Source: [Mycobacterium] manitobense (GTDB taxonomy: Bacteria > Actinomycetota > Actinomycetes > Mycobacteriales > Mycobacteriaceae). Taken from it: a stretch of 60,211 nt of DNA. The notes under the pieces are model-generated. The model had not been told where the DNA came from and did no database searches. It was given only the letters and a program-made list of their open reading frames with translations. Shown here piece after piece: positions 41,982 to 50,296 of the stretch (positions are counted from its first letter, which is position 1; every line of letters begins with the position of its first letter). The position numbers were made by a program, and so were the translations under genes. The DNA lies in the NCBI RefSeq assembly GCF_025821665.1, contig NZ_JACKSJ010000258.1, forward strand, positions 140-60,350, written 5' to 3'.

Positions 41982-42069
41982 AAGTTATGGGCGGCGCCGA
42001 CGCACGTCGTGGTTGCGCGCACAACCCGCGTAGCGGGCGATCTGCGAGTTGTGCGCGTTTCGCTCAGCT
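41982..42069 (-). promoter_or_regulatory. Cluster promoter module 6 (before the cluster permease)
   Basis: Minus strand: distal box 42049-42069, proximal CGCAACCA 42010-42017 (a diverged copy inside GGTTGCGCGCACAACC), 22 bp, -10-like TAACTT 41982-41987. The distal box reaches the stop of the alcohol dehydrogenase gene. Box identity is weaker than in modules 2-4 but the spacing is the same. Confidence 0.62.
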
Positions 42070-43180
42070 AGTGGTCGTGCACCACGACGCCGCGGATGAT
42101 CCGCCCGGCCAGCATGTCGTCGTAGGCCTCGTTGATCTCGCCGAGCTTGTATTCGTGGGTGACGGTCTCGTCGAGCAGCAGCTGTCCTGACCGGTACAGG
42201 CTCAGCAGCCGCGGGATGTCGGCGCGCGGATTGGCCTCGCCGTACAGGCTGCCCAGCAGCCGCTTCTGGAAGAGCGTGAACATCGCCATCGGCAGCGTCG
42301 GCGTCACGTCGGCCATCGCGGCGATGCCGGTGAGCACCACCGCGCCGCCCTTGCGGATGATGTCGAGGGCCTCGCCGATCATCGGCCCTTCGACCAGCCC
42401 GACGGTGAGGATCGCCGAGTCGGCCATGACGCCCTTGGTCAGGTCCGCCACCAGCGCGGTGGCCTCCGCCATCGACGTCGCGAAGTGTGTGGCGCCGAAC
42501 TCGTGCGCCTTCTCCCGCTTGTCGGCCACGATGTCGACGACGACGATCCGCTCCGCGCCGGCCAACCGGGCGCCCTGGACCGCGCCGCTGCCGACCCCGC
42601 CGAGGCCGATGACCACCACGGTGTCGCCGGGCCGGACGTCCGCGGTGTTGACCGCGGAGCCCCAGCCGGTGGTCACGCCGCAGCCGATCAGGCAGGCCCG
42701 CGACAGCGGCAGGTCGTCGTCGATCTTGACCACCGACGCCTCGGAGACCACGCCGTACTGGGCGAACGTGCCGAGCAGCAGCGCCACGTTGACGTCCACG
42801 TCGCCGATGTGTCGCCGGTAGGTGCCGTCGAGCTGGGTGCCGTTGAGGATGAGCGCGCCCAGATCGCACAGGTTCTGCCTGCCGCTGGCGCACCATCGGC
42901 AGCGGCCGCAGGCGGGCAGGAACGACGCCACCACGTGGTCGCCGGGTTTCAGGTCGCGAACGCCGGGGCCGACCTCCTGCACGATGCCCGCGCCCTCGTG
43001 CCCGCCGATCACGGGCATCGGGCCGGGGAAGTCGCCGGTGCGGCCGTGGTGGTCGGAGTGGCACAGGCCGGTCGCCTCGAACGAGACCAGGACCTCGCCG
43101 TCCTGCGGTGGGTCGAGGTCGACCTCCTCGACCGTCCAATCGCCATTGACTTCCCACAGGACCGCGGCGTCCATCTTCAT
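42068..43180 (-). CDS. Zinc-dependent alcohol dehydrogenase, NDMA-dependent/AdhD-like
   Basis: A 370-residue medium-chain zinc dehydrogenase. Catalytic zinc ligands are in TGLCHSDHHGRTGDFPGPMPVIGGHEGAG, structural zinc cysteines in ACGRCRWCASGRQNLC, a second catalytic cysteine in IGCGVTTGWG, and the NAD site is VIGLGGVGSGAVQGARLAGA. The N-terminus MKMDAAVLWEVNGDWTVEEVDLDPPQ resembles the NDMA-dependent alcohol dehydrogenases of actinobacteria. An alternative ATG is two codons in. A -10-like TACACT at 43188-43193 ends 7 bp before the first ATG, so the mRNA may be leaderless. The gene lies between the lipid cluster and a zinc-ribbon gene; its substrate alcohol is unknown. Confidence 0.88.
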   Translation of the reverse strand: MKMDAAVLWEVNGDWTVEEVDLDPPQDGEVLVSFEATGLCHSDHHGRTGDFPGPMPVIGGHEGAGIVQEVGPGVRDLKPGDHVVASFLPACGRCRWCASGRQNLCDLGALILNGTQLDGTYRRHIGDVDVNVALLLGTFAQYGVVSEASVVKIDDDLPLSRACLIGCGVTTGWGSAVNTADVRPGDTVVVIGLGGVGSGAVQGARLAGAERIVVVDIVADKREKAHEFGATHFATSMAEATALVADLTKGVMADSAILTVGLVEGPMIGEALDIIRKGGAVVLTGIAAMADVTPTLPMAMFTLFQKRLLGSLYGEANPRADIPRLLSLYRSGQLLLDETVTHEYKLGEINEAYDDMLAGRIIRGVVVHDH

Positions 43181-43262
43181 GCTGGCGAGTGTAGGAACGT
43201 GCAGCGCGGGGCATAGCCGTTTGCGTGACACCGACGGAACGCGCGAATCCCAGGGTGAAGTG

Positions 43263-43466
43263 ATGCTCTTCATCTTCGGCTTCGGCACCAAGCAGAAGCA
43301 CGTCGGCGCGGGGGAGATGCGGACCTGCCCGCGCTGCCACAACACCACGCAGTGGGCACGGATGCGGGAGTTCAAGCAGTTCACGCTGTTCTTCGTGCCT
43401 GTGGCCCGGTGGAACCGCCGGAACTTCGAGGCCTGCGGCATCTGCGGCGCCGCCGTCGCGGTCTAG
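43263..43466 (+). CDS. Small zinc-ribbon protein
   Basis: A 67-residue protein with two CxxC knuckles, TCPRCH (about residues 22-25) and ACGICGA near the end, separated by a basic/aromatic stretch (REFKQFTLFFVPVARWNRRNF). This is the pattern of small zinc-ribbon proteins that often occur alone in actinobacteria. The N-terminus MLFIFGFGTKQK is hydrophobic then basic. The ATG at 43263 follows AGGGTGAAG. It is convergent with the DUF559-type gene; a long palindrome at 43482-43536 separates them. No specific function is known to me. Confidence 0.75.
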   Translation: MLFIFGFGTKQKHVGAGEMRTCPRCHNTTQWARMREFKQFTLFFVPVARWNRRNFEACGICGAAVAV

Positions 43467-43481
43467 CGTCCTCCCGGTCGC

Positions 43482-43536
43482 CGAGTGTGAACGTCACGAC
43501 GATTTCGGCCCGAAAACGTCGTGAGGGTCACACTCG
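43482..43536. repeat. Long palindrome, copy 1 (also a bidirectional terminator candidate)
   Basis: A hairpin of about 55 nt: CGAGTGTGA (43482-43490) pairs with TCACACTCG (43528-43536), TCACGACG (43494-43501) with CGTCGTGA (43517-43524), and TTTCGG with CCGAAA near the loop. It covers the 3' end of the DUF559-type gene. A near-identical copy lies at 44470-44524 in the same orientation. Confidence 0.8.
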
Positions 43537-44397
43537 GGCCAGCCGCGGGCCCGCAGCGCCTCCTCGACCCGCAGCACGTAGGTCGCGGCGGTAGCGGAGC
43601 AGGTCGCGGCTCACACGAATCACGTTCCAGCCCAGTGCCGTCAACTCGAACTGCTTGTCGATGTCCCGTTGTCGCACGGCGGGGTCCGTCCAGTGCTGCG
43701 GACCGTCGTACTCGATGCCGACCTTGACCCCTTCGTAGGCCAGATCCAACCGGGCGACGAACGTCCCCCATTCGTCGAAGACGTTGACCTGGGTTCGGGG
43801 TGCAGGCAGCCCGGCATCGACCAGTGCGAGCCGCGCGACGGTCTCCTGTGGCGACTCGGCGCCGCCGTCGACCAGTGGCAGGACGGCGCGCAATCGCCGG
43901 AGGCCGCGCACGCCGGGGTGCGCCGCCGCCAGCGCCTCGACGGCCGCAGGGTCGAGCCTCGCGGCCGAGGCCAGCGCGTCAAGCCGCTGAACAGCCTGAA
44001 CGCGGTGAATGGTGTGCCGCCCGATGTCGAAGGCCGTGCGCGCCGGACCGGTCACCGCCATGCCGTCGATCTCGATGCGCTCGTCGTCGAGGAGTACATC
44101 GGAACGGACGATCAGCATCGGCGGTGTCTTGCGGTTGTCGTGGACCAGCTCGGCCGGCTGCCGCCCGTCGATCCATTTGGTCCCGAGCATCGCTGCTGCA
44201 GACAGGCCGGCGACGACCCCTCGGCGCTTGGACCACAGCCAGGCCGCCTCAGCGCGCTCACGTGCGGACGGCTCGGAGCCCGCCGGCACGTAGACGCCCG
44301 GATAGAGCTGCCGGTATCGGCGGCGCAGCGTCCGCTCCGGGATCACCCTCGCTGCGACGGCTTCGGCACCGACGATCGGGCGGCACGGGGCGGACAT
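43528..44397 (-). CDS. AbiEi-like/DUF559 protein with Vsr-type nuclease motif
   Basis: A protein of about 289 residues from the ATG at 44395-44397 (a GTG ten codons upstream is possible). The N-terminal part (LRRRYRQLYPGVYVPAG, LSAAAMLGTKWID, VTGPARTAFDIGRH) resembles the AbiEi-type domain; the C-terminal part has RLDLAYEGVKVGIEYDGPQHW with D218, E229 and D231, the Vsr/DUF559 version of a PD-(D/E)xK nuclease site, then LGWNVIRVSRDLL. Such proteins are common and multi-copy in mycobacteria, and their role is unknown; a DNA-repair or defence function is possible. It lies between two copies of a long palindrome, and its final codons are inside copy 1. Confidence 0.8.
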   Translation of the reverse strand: MSAPCRPIVGAEAVAARVIPERTLRRRYRQLYPGVYVPAGSEPSARERAEAAWLWSKRRGVVAGLSAAAMLGTKWIDGRQPAELVHDNRKTPPMLIVRSDVLLDDERIEIDGMAVTGPARTAFDIGRHTIHRVQAVQRLDALASAARLDPAAVEALAAAHPGVRGLRRLRAVLPLVDGGAESPQETVARLALVDAGLPAPRTQVNVFDEWGTFVARLDLAYEGVKVGIEYDGPQHWTDPAVRQRDIDKQFELTALGWNVIRVSRDLLRYRRDLRAAGRGGAAGPRLARV

Positions 44398-44469
44398 GTG
44401 TTGCAGCTTGCGGACCGCCACCGACACCGACGGCGTCAGGTGAGGGAGTTGTCCACAGGTCGAGAGCCG

Positions 44470-44524
44470 CGAGTGTGAACGTCACGACGATTTCGACCCG
44501 AGAACGTCGTGAGGTTCACACTCG
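44470..44524. repeat. Long palindrome, copy 2 (terminator candidate for ipdC)
   Basis: CGAGTGTGAAC (44470-44480) pairs perfectly with 44514-44524, and TCACGACG with CGTCGTGA inside. It differs from copy 1 at only a few positions and is in the same orientation, 988 bp away. It begins 6 bp after the ipdC stop, so it could end the echA20-ipdABC transcript. Confidence 0.82.
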
Positions 44525-44529
44525 AGCGG

Positions 44530-45600
44530 TTACTGCACGTAGGAGACCGCGGCCTGCAGGTGTTTCACGGCGTCGCCGACGATGGTGTCGATCAGCTCCG
44601 CGCACGACGGCAGGTCGTCGAGGATCCCGGCCACCTGACCCGACGCCAGCACACCGGCATCGGTGTTGCCCTCGACCAGGCCGGCCTTGAGCAGCATCGG
44701 GGTGTTGGCGGCCATCACCACCTGCGACCAGGTGAGGTCCTTGCCGTGCCGCATCGCCATACCGTCGCTGATCATCGACCGCCAGCTCATCTGGGTCATC
44801 TTCTTGAACTTCTGCGCGTTGCCGACCGCTGCGGCCAGGCCCCGCACGGGAGAACCGCTCTCGAGCTTCTCGACCAGTCCGGTGCGAAGCACCCGGTGCG
44901 GCATCCCGTCCACCCGGGTCGACACCACCGTGCCGTCCAGTGCGGCCTCGAGGTAGCGCCTCTTCACCGCTTCGGGCACCGTCGAATCCGACGTCAGCAG
45001 GAAACGGGTGCCCATCGCCACGCCGGCCGCGCCGTAGGACAGGGCCGCGGCCAACCCGCGGCCGTCGAAGAACCCGCCGGCCGCGATCACCGGCATGCCG
45101 GTGTCCTTGACGGCGTCGAGCACCGACGGCAGCAGCAGCGTGGTCGCGACCGGGCCGGTGTGTCCGCCGCCCTCGCCGCCCTGCACGATCACCGCGTCGG
45201 CGCCCCAGCCGGCCACCTTCTTGGCGTGCTTGGCGGCGCCGACCGAGGGGATCACCACCACACCGGCGTCCTTGAGGCGGGCGATCAGCTCGGGCTTGGG
45301 GGCCAGCGCGAACGAGGCCACCTTGACGCCCTCGCGGATGAGCAGGTCGACCCGTTCGTTCGCGTCACCGGCATCGGCGCGCATGTTGATGCCGAACGGT
45401 TTGTCGGTCGTCGCCTTGACCTTGGTCACGGCGGTCTGCAGTTCGTCGAGGGTCATCGTCGCCGACGCCAGGATGCCCAGCCCGCCGGCGTTGGCCGTCG
45501 CGGACACCAGCCGCGCACCGGCGACCCAGCCCATGCCGGTCTGCACCACCGGATGTTCGATACCGACCAGCTCGGTGAGCCGCGTCTTGAGCCGAGTCAT
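44530..45600 (-). CDS. ipdC: Flavin-dependent reductase IpdC
   Basis: A 356-residue TIM-barrel flavoprotein of the nitronate monooxygenase-like family. The motifs are HPVVQTGMGWVAGARLV, GINMRADAGD, AVIVQGGEGGGHTGPVATTLLL and GVAMGTRFLLTSDS, which form the FMN pocket. It corresponds to Rv3553/IpdC (355 residues), needed for degradation of steroid rings C and D and thought to act on the hydroxylated C/D-ring CoA intermediate. The ATG overlaps the ipdB stop (ATGA at 45597-45600). It is the last gene of the operon echA20-ipdA-ipdB-ipdC, followed by a long palindrome. Confidence 0.93.
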   Translation of the reverse strand: MTRLKTRLTELVGIEHPVVQTGMGWVAGARLVSATANAGGLGILASATMTLDELQTAVTKVKATTDKPFGINMRADAGDANERVDLLIREGVKVASFALAPKPELIARLKDAGVVVIPSVGAAKHAKKVAGWGADAVIVQGGEGGGHTGPVATTLLLPSVLDAVKDTGMPVIAAGGFFDGRGLAAALSYGAAGVAMGTRFLLTSDSTVPEAVKRRYLEAALDGTVVSTRVDGMPHRVLRTGLVEKLESGSPVRGLAAAVGNAQKFKKMTQMSWRSMISDGMAMRHGKDLTWSQVVMAANTPMLLKAGLVEGNTDAGVLASGQVAGILDDLPSCAELIDTIVGDAVKHLQAAVSYVQ

Positions 45601-46354
45601 GCCCGGATCTCCCGGTCACGCAGCGACTTCGGGTCGATCACCTCTCGGATCAGGCGCAGCTCGTCGTCGGTCGGCAGCCGCGTCGGCTCGGCCGAATCGA
45701 GGCCGTGCACCTCGAAGGCGGTGTTCTCCGCGACCTGGCCGGCGTCGACGCCGGGGTGCAGCGACACCGCACGCATCTGCCGGTCCGGGCCGTTGAAGTC
45801 GAACACCCCGAGGTTGCTCACCACCCGGAACACGTTGGTGAACCGGTACGCGGGGTTCTCGGGATCGACCTTGTCCCAGCCGATTCCGGACACGATGTCG
45901 ACGGACTCGCCGAACACCCGGGTGCTGTGTCCGCCGACCCAGTAACTGGTGGCGTGGTTGATGGTGTTGCCGGGTGCGCCGCGGACGCCGAACATCTGCC
46001 GCTTCGGCTGCTGGATCGGGCCGAACGCCGAGAGGTTCTGGTTGCCGTACCGGTCGATCTGGTTGGCGCCCATCACGACGTGCCGGCGCCCCCAGGTCAG
46101 CGTCTCGAAGACCCGGCCGAACGGCATCCAGCCCTCGATCGCGCCGGTGGCGCCCAGTGCGGGCGTATCGGCCAGCAGGCGGGCCTCCCCGTCGGTCAGC
46201 AGGATGTCGGGGGAGAAGGTCAGCCGCGCCAGGCGGGCGCCGACCGACACCATGTTGGCCATCGGGCTGACCATGATCTCGCCGGCGTCGCGGAACAATT
46301 CGGCGCACGCGACGGCGCACACCTCGGCTCGGGTCGCGGAGGTTGTCTGGCTGG

Positions 46355-46358
<4 letters not shown>
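45597..46358 (-). CDS. ipdB: COCHEA-CoA hydrolase beta subunit IpdB
   Basis: A 253-residue protein of the CoA-transferase family. It contains ETLTWGRRHVVMGANQIDRYGNQNLS and GAPGNTINHATSYWVGGHSTRVF. IpdB with IpdA forms a heteromeric enzyme that, although CoA-transferase-like, hydrolyses ring C of COCHEA-CoA, the last ring opening of steroid degradation. It overlaps ipdA and ipdC by 4 bp on each side, consistent with matched subunit levels. The N-terminal MTSQTTSATRAEVCAVACAELFRDAGE is the family opening. It corresponds to Rv3552. Confidence 0.93.
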
Positions 46359-47229
<871 letters not shown>

Positions 47230-47233
<4 letters not shown>

Positions 47234-47994
47234 TGTTTCCCCCCGTCCTTCTTGCTCGTTCCCGCGAAGGCGTCTCGGTGCTCGTCGGAGACACCCGCGA
47301 GGTTCAGCTCGAACGTGAAGCCCTGCTCCATGCGGTACCTGGCGTTCACCGGTTGCACGTCGATGAAGTTGAGCGCTTCCTTCGCGGCACGGATCACGCG
47401 GGTGTCCTTCGACGCGATGTCCCGTGCGACGCGCAGCGCGGCCTCGTCGAGGTCCGCGCGCGGCACCACCTCGTGCACAGAGCCGAAGTGGTGCAGCGTG
47501 GCCGCGTCGACCCTCGCTGCGGTGAAGAACAGCCGGCGCATCATGTGCTGCGGCACCAGCCGCGAGAGGTGGGTGGCCGCGCCGAGGGCGCCGCGCTCCA
47601 CTTCCGGCAGCCCGAACGTCGCGTCGTCGGACGCGACGATGACGTCGGCATTGCCGACCAGCCCGATGCCGCCGCCGACGCAGAATCCGTTGACGGCCGC
47701 GACGACCGGCACGGCACACTCGTACACCGCCCGGAATGCCTCGTAGCAACCGCGATTGGCGTCGATGAGGGCGGTGAAGCCCTCGGTCTTCTGCATCTCC
47801 TTGATGTCGACGCCGGCGTTGAAGCCCTTGCCCTCGGCGCGCAGGATCACCACGTGGGTCGCGGTGTCGCGGCCCGCCGCGGTCAGTACGTCGGCGAGTT
47901 CGAACCAGCCGCGCGACGGGATCGCGTTGACGGGTGGGTAATCGACGGTGACCGAGACGATGCCCGGCTCGACGGTCTTGGACGTGATGGTCAT
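47230..47994 (-). CDS. echA20: Ring D hydrolase EchA20 (crotonase family)
   Basis: A 254-residue crotonase-fold enzyme. The CoA/oxyanion segment EGKGFNAGVDIKEMQ and the second glycine-rich segment AAVNGFCVGGGIGLVGNADVIVASDDATFGLPEVERGALG are clear. EchA20 (Rv3550) is known to hydrolyse ring D of the CoA-linked indene intermediate, giving the substrate of IpdAB. The ATG at 47992-47994 is preceded by AGGAG; an upstream extension in frame would cross the KstR2 box and is rejected. It leads the operon echA20-ipdA-ipdB-ipdC, with 4-bp overlaps at each junction, and is divergent from two SDR genes. Confidence 0.93.
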
Positions 47995-48031
47995 CAATGA
48001 CTCCTGCTGCACTTCATAGGGGTCGCTACCT

Positions 48032-48047
48032 AAGCAAGCACTTGCTT
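48032..48047. promoter_or_regulatory. KstR2 operator between echA20 and the SDR genes
   Basis: AAGCAAGCACTTGCTT has perfect 7-bp arms around CA, the best match to the KstR2 consensus in the window. It lies 37 bp from the echA20 ATG and 14 bp from the SDR GTG. A -10-like TACGCT at 48050-48055 ends 6 bp before that GTG. Confidence 0.93.
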
Positions 48048-48061
48048 GGTACGCTAGCACA

Positions 48062-48838
48062 GTGACCGACGCCGCTGGAATCAACCTGCAACTCGCCGGC
48101 CGGGTAGTTCTGGTGACCGGCGGGGTACGCGGAGTCGGCGCCGGTATCAGCGCCGTGTTCGCAGGTCAGGGCGCCACGGTCGTGACGTGCGCCCGGCGTC
48201 CGGTGGACGGCCTGCCGTATGAGTTCCACTCCTGCGACGTCCGCGACGACGACTCGGTGAAGGCCCTGATCGACGCGATCGTCGAACGCCACGGCCGCAT
48301 CGACGTCGTGGTCAACAACGCGGGCGGATCGCCGTACGTGCCGGCCGCTGAGGCCTCGGCGAAGTTCAGCGCCAAGATCGTCGGGTTGAATCTGCTCGGC
48401 CCGCTGTCGCTCTCGACGCACGCCAACGCCGTGATGCAGACCCAGGACCGCGGCGGGTCGATCGTCAACATCGCCAGTGTCAGCGGCCGCAGGCCGACTC
48501 CCGGTACCGCCGCCTACGGCGCGGCGAAGGCCGGGATGGAGAGCATGACCACCACCCTGGCCGTCGAGTGGGCGCCGAAGGTGCGGGTGAACTCCGTGGT
48601 GGTGGGCATGGTCGAGACCGAACAGTCCGAATTGTTCTACGGCGACGCCGATTCCATCGCCGCGATCTCACGCAACGTTCCGCTCGGCCGGCTGGCGACC
48701 CCGGCCGACGTCGGCTGGGCCACCGCGTTCCTGGCGTCGGACGCCGCGTCCTACATCAGCGGCGCATCACTGGAAGTTCACGGCGGCGGTGAGCCGCCGC
48801 ACTATCTGGCGACCACCACCGCCGACATCAAGCGATAA
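48062..48838 (+). CDS. Short-chain dehydrogenase, Rv3549c type
   Basis: A 258-residue SDR with TGGVRGVGAGISAVFAGQGA, NNAGGSPYVPA, the serine of NIASVSGRRPTPGTAAYGAAKAG and its YxxxK pair, ending in a C-terminal extension (SLEVHGGGEPPHYLATTTADIKR). Its place next to echA20 matches Rv3549c, a member of the KstR2 regulon whose precise step is not settled; oxidation of a ring or side-chain hydroxyl during C/D-ring breakdown is likely. The GTG start at 48062 lies 6 bp from a -10-like hexamer, so translation is probably leaderless. The next SDR gene follows after 14 bp. Confidence 0.85.
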   Translation: MTDAAGINLQLAGRVVLVTGGVRGVGAGISAVFAGQGATVVTCARRPVDGLPYEFHSCDVRDDDSVKALIDAIVERHGRIDVVVNNAGGSPYVPAAEASAKFSAKIVGLNLLGPLSLSTHANAVMQTQDRGGSIVNIASVSGRRPTPGTAAYGAAKAGMESMTTTLAVEWAPKVRVNSVVVGMVETEQSELFYGDADSIAAISRNVPLGRLATPADVGWATAFLASDAASYISGASLEVHGGGEPPHYLATTTADIKR

Positions 48839-48852
48839 GGGAGACAACAGGG

Positions 48853-49758
48853 ATGGGACTTCTCGACGGCCGCGTGGTCATCGTGACGGGTGCCGGCGGC
48901 GGGATCGGCCGGGCGCATGCGCTGGCGTTTGCCGCCGAGGGCGCGCGCGTGGTGGTCAACGACATCGGAGTCGGCCTCGACGGCTCGCCGGCGGGCGGCG
49001 GCAGTGCGGCGCAGAGCGTCGTCGACGAGATCACCGCCGCCGGTGGCGAAGCCGTCACCAGTGGGGCGAACGTCGCCGACTGGTCGCAGGCCGAGGGCCT
49101 GATCCAGACCGCGGTCGACGCCTTCGGTGGTCTCGACGTGTTGGTGAACAACGCAGGCATCGTCCGAGACCGGATGTTCGCCAACACCAGCGAGGAGGAG
49201 TTCGACGCCGTCACCGCCGTCCACCTCAAGGGTCACTTCGCCACCATGCGGCACGCGGCGGCCTACTGGCGCGCCCAGTCCAAGGCCGGCGACGCCCGAG
49301 ACGCCCGCATCATCAACACCAGCTCCGGTGCGGGCCTGCAGGGCAGTGTGGGACAGGCGAACTACAGCGCCTCGAAGGCCGGCATCGCCGCCCTGACCCT
49401 GGTGGCCGCCGCCGAGATGGGACGCTACGGCGTCAGTGTGAACGCCATCGCCCCCTCTGCACGCACCCGCATGACCGAGACGGTGTTCGCCGACATGATG
49501 TCGACGCAGGACAAGGACTTCGATGCCATGGCGCCGGAGAACATCTCGCCGCTGGTGGTGTGGCTGGGCAGCGCCGAGTCCAAGGACGTGACCGGCCGGG
49601 TGTTCGAGGTCGAGGGCGGCATCATCCGCGTCGCCGAGGGCTGGGCGCGGGGCGCAGAGATCGACAAGGGCGCTCGGTGGGATCCTGCGGAGCTGGGCCC
49701 GGTCGTCAGCGATCTGCTCGCGAAGTCGCGGACGCCGCTACCGGTGTTCGGCGCCTGA
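48853..49758 (+). CDS. Short-chain dehydrogenase, Rv3548c type
   Basis: A 301-residue SDR of the longer type related to the dehydrogenase part of 17-beta-HSD4/multifunctional enzyme 2. It shows TGAGGGIGRAHALAFAAEGARVVVNDIGVGLDG, NNAGIVRDRMFANTSEEEFDAV, SSGAGLQGSVGQANYSASKAGIAALT and AIAPSARTRMTETVF. This resembles (R)- or (S)-3-hydroxyacyl-CoA dehydrogenases acting on steroid or branched acyl-CoA. It corresponds by position to Rv3548c. It is 14 bp after the other SDR gene, with GGGAGAC as ribosome site, and so is under the same KstR2 box. It is convergent with the Ddn-like genes. Confidence 0.85.
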   Translation: MGLLDGRVVIVTGAGGGIGRAHALAFAAEGARVVVNDIGVGLDGSPAGGGSAAQSVVDEITAAGGEAVTSGANVADWSQAEGLIQTAVDAFGGLDVLVNNAGIVRDRMFANTSEEEFDAVTAVHLKGHFATMRHAAAYWRAQSKAGDARDARIINTSSGAGLQGSVGQANYSASKAGIAALTLVAAAEMGRYGVSVNAIAPSARTRMTETVFADMMSTQDKDFDAMAPENISPLVVWLGSAESKDVTGRVFEVEGGIIRVAEGWARGAEIDKGARWDPAELGPVVSDLLAKSRTPLPVFGA

Positions 49759-49774
49759 GCGCCGGTAGTCGGAA

Positions 49775-49790
49775 AGCCCGTGCCCGGGCT
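49775..49790. terminator. Short hairpin between convergent SDR and ddn-like genes
   Basis: AGCCCG (49775-49780) pairs with CGGGCT (49785-49790) around TGCC, between the SDR stop at 49758 and the ddn-like stop at 49796. Weak but well placed for a bidirectional terminator. Confidence 0.4.
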
Positions 49791-49795
49791 GTTCG

Positions 49796-50248
49796 TCACG
49801 GTTCGCAGACCACCAGCGGGATGACCCGGTCGGTCGCGTCGCGATAATTGCGGTAGGGCGGATAGATCTTCGTCAGGTACCGCCAGTAGCGTTCGCGCTC
49901 CTCCTCGGTGGCGTCGCGGGCGGTCATCTCCCGCTGCTGCGGCCCCACCTGGACGTGCACCTTCGGATTCGCCTTCAGGTTCAGGTACCACACCGGATCG
50001 GTGGCGCGCCCGCCGAACGTCGCGGGCAGCACCACCTTCTCGCCGTCGCGCAGATACAGCGTCGGGGTGGTGCGCGGCAGGCCCGACTTCCGCCCGGTCG
50101 TCGTCAGCAGGGCCGCCGGGAACCACAGCAGCCGGGAGCCGAGCCGTCCGCCGGTGTTGCGGTACACCCAGATGTGGCCGCGGGCAAACGACTTCATCGC
50201 CCACTTGACCAAGCCCGAATTACGGATCGGGTGCGAATCGTCGGACAT
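49796..50248 (-). CDS. F420-dependent Ddn-like nitroreductase family protein, copy 1
   Basis: A 150-residue split-barrel protein of the deazaflavin (F420)-dependent nitroreductase family. It has LLTTTGRKSGLPRTTPTLYLRDGEKVVLPATFGGRATDPVWYLNLKANPKVHVQVG and the terminal YPPYRNYRDATDRVIPLVVCEP, closely following the Ddn (Rv3547) pattern. Ddn reduces quinones and activates nitroimidazole prodrugs using reduced F420. The ATG at 50246-50248 is preferred over an earlier in-frame GTG-type start. It is 48 bp downstream of a second family member on the same strand, in the fadA5 operon. Its physiological substrate is unknown. Confidence 0.85.
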   Translation of the reverse strand: MSDDSHPIRNSGLVKWAMKSFARGHIWVYRNTGGRLGSRLLWFPAALLTTTGRKSGLPRTTPTLYLRDGEKVVLPATFGGRATDPVWYLNLKANPKVHVQVGPQQREMTARDATEEERERYWRYLTKIYPPYRNYRDATDRVIPLVVCEP

Positions 50249-50296
50249 GGCCGGTACATAGCCCGTGACGGCGGCTCGCAAACGCCCCGAACGGCG

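Noticed and set aside
43186..43200. Sequence resembling a KstR half-site (GGAACGTGC) before the alcohol dehydrogenase gene
   Set aside because: It lacks the GTT half and the outer T/A positions of TnnAACnnGTTnnA.
43482..44524. CRISPR-like array suggested by the repeated palindromes
   Set aside because: Only two copies, about 990 bp apart with a gene between them, and no spacer pattern or cas genes.
47995..48084. Longer N-terminus for EchA20
   Set aside because: It would cross the KstR2 operator; the ATG at 47994 has AGGAG upstream and gives the family length.
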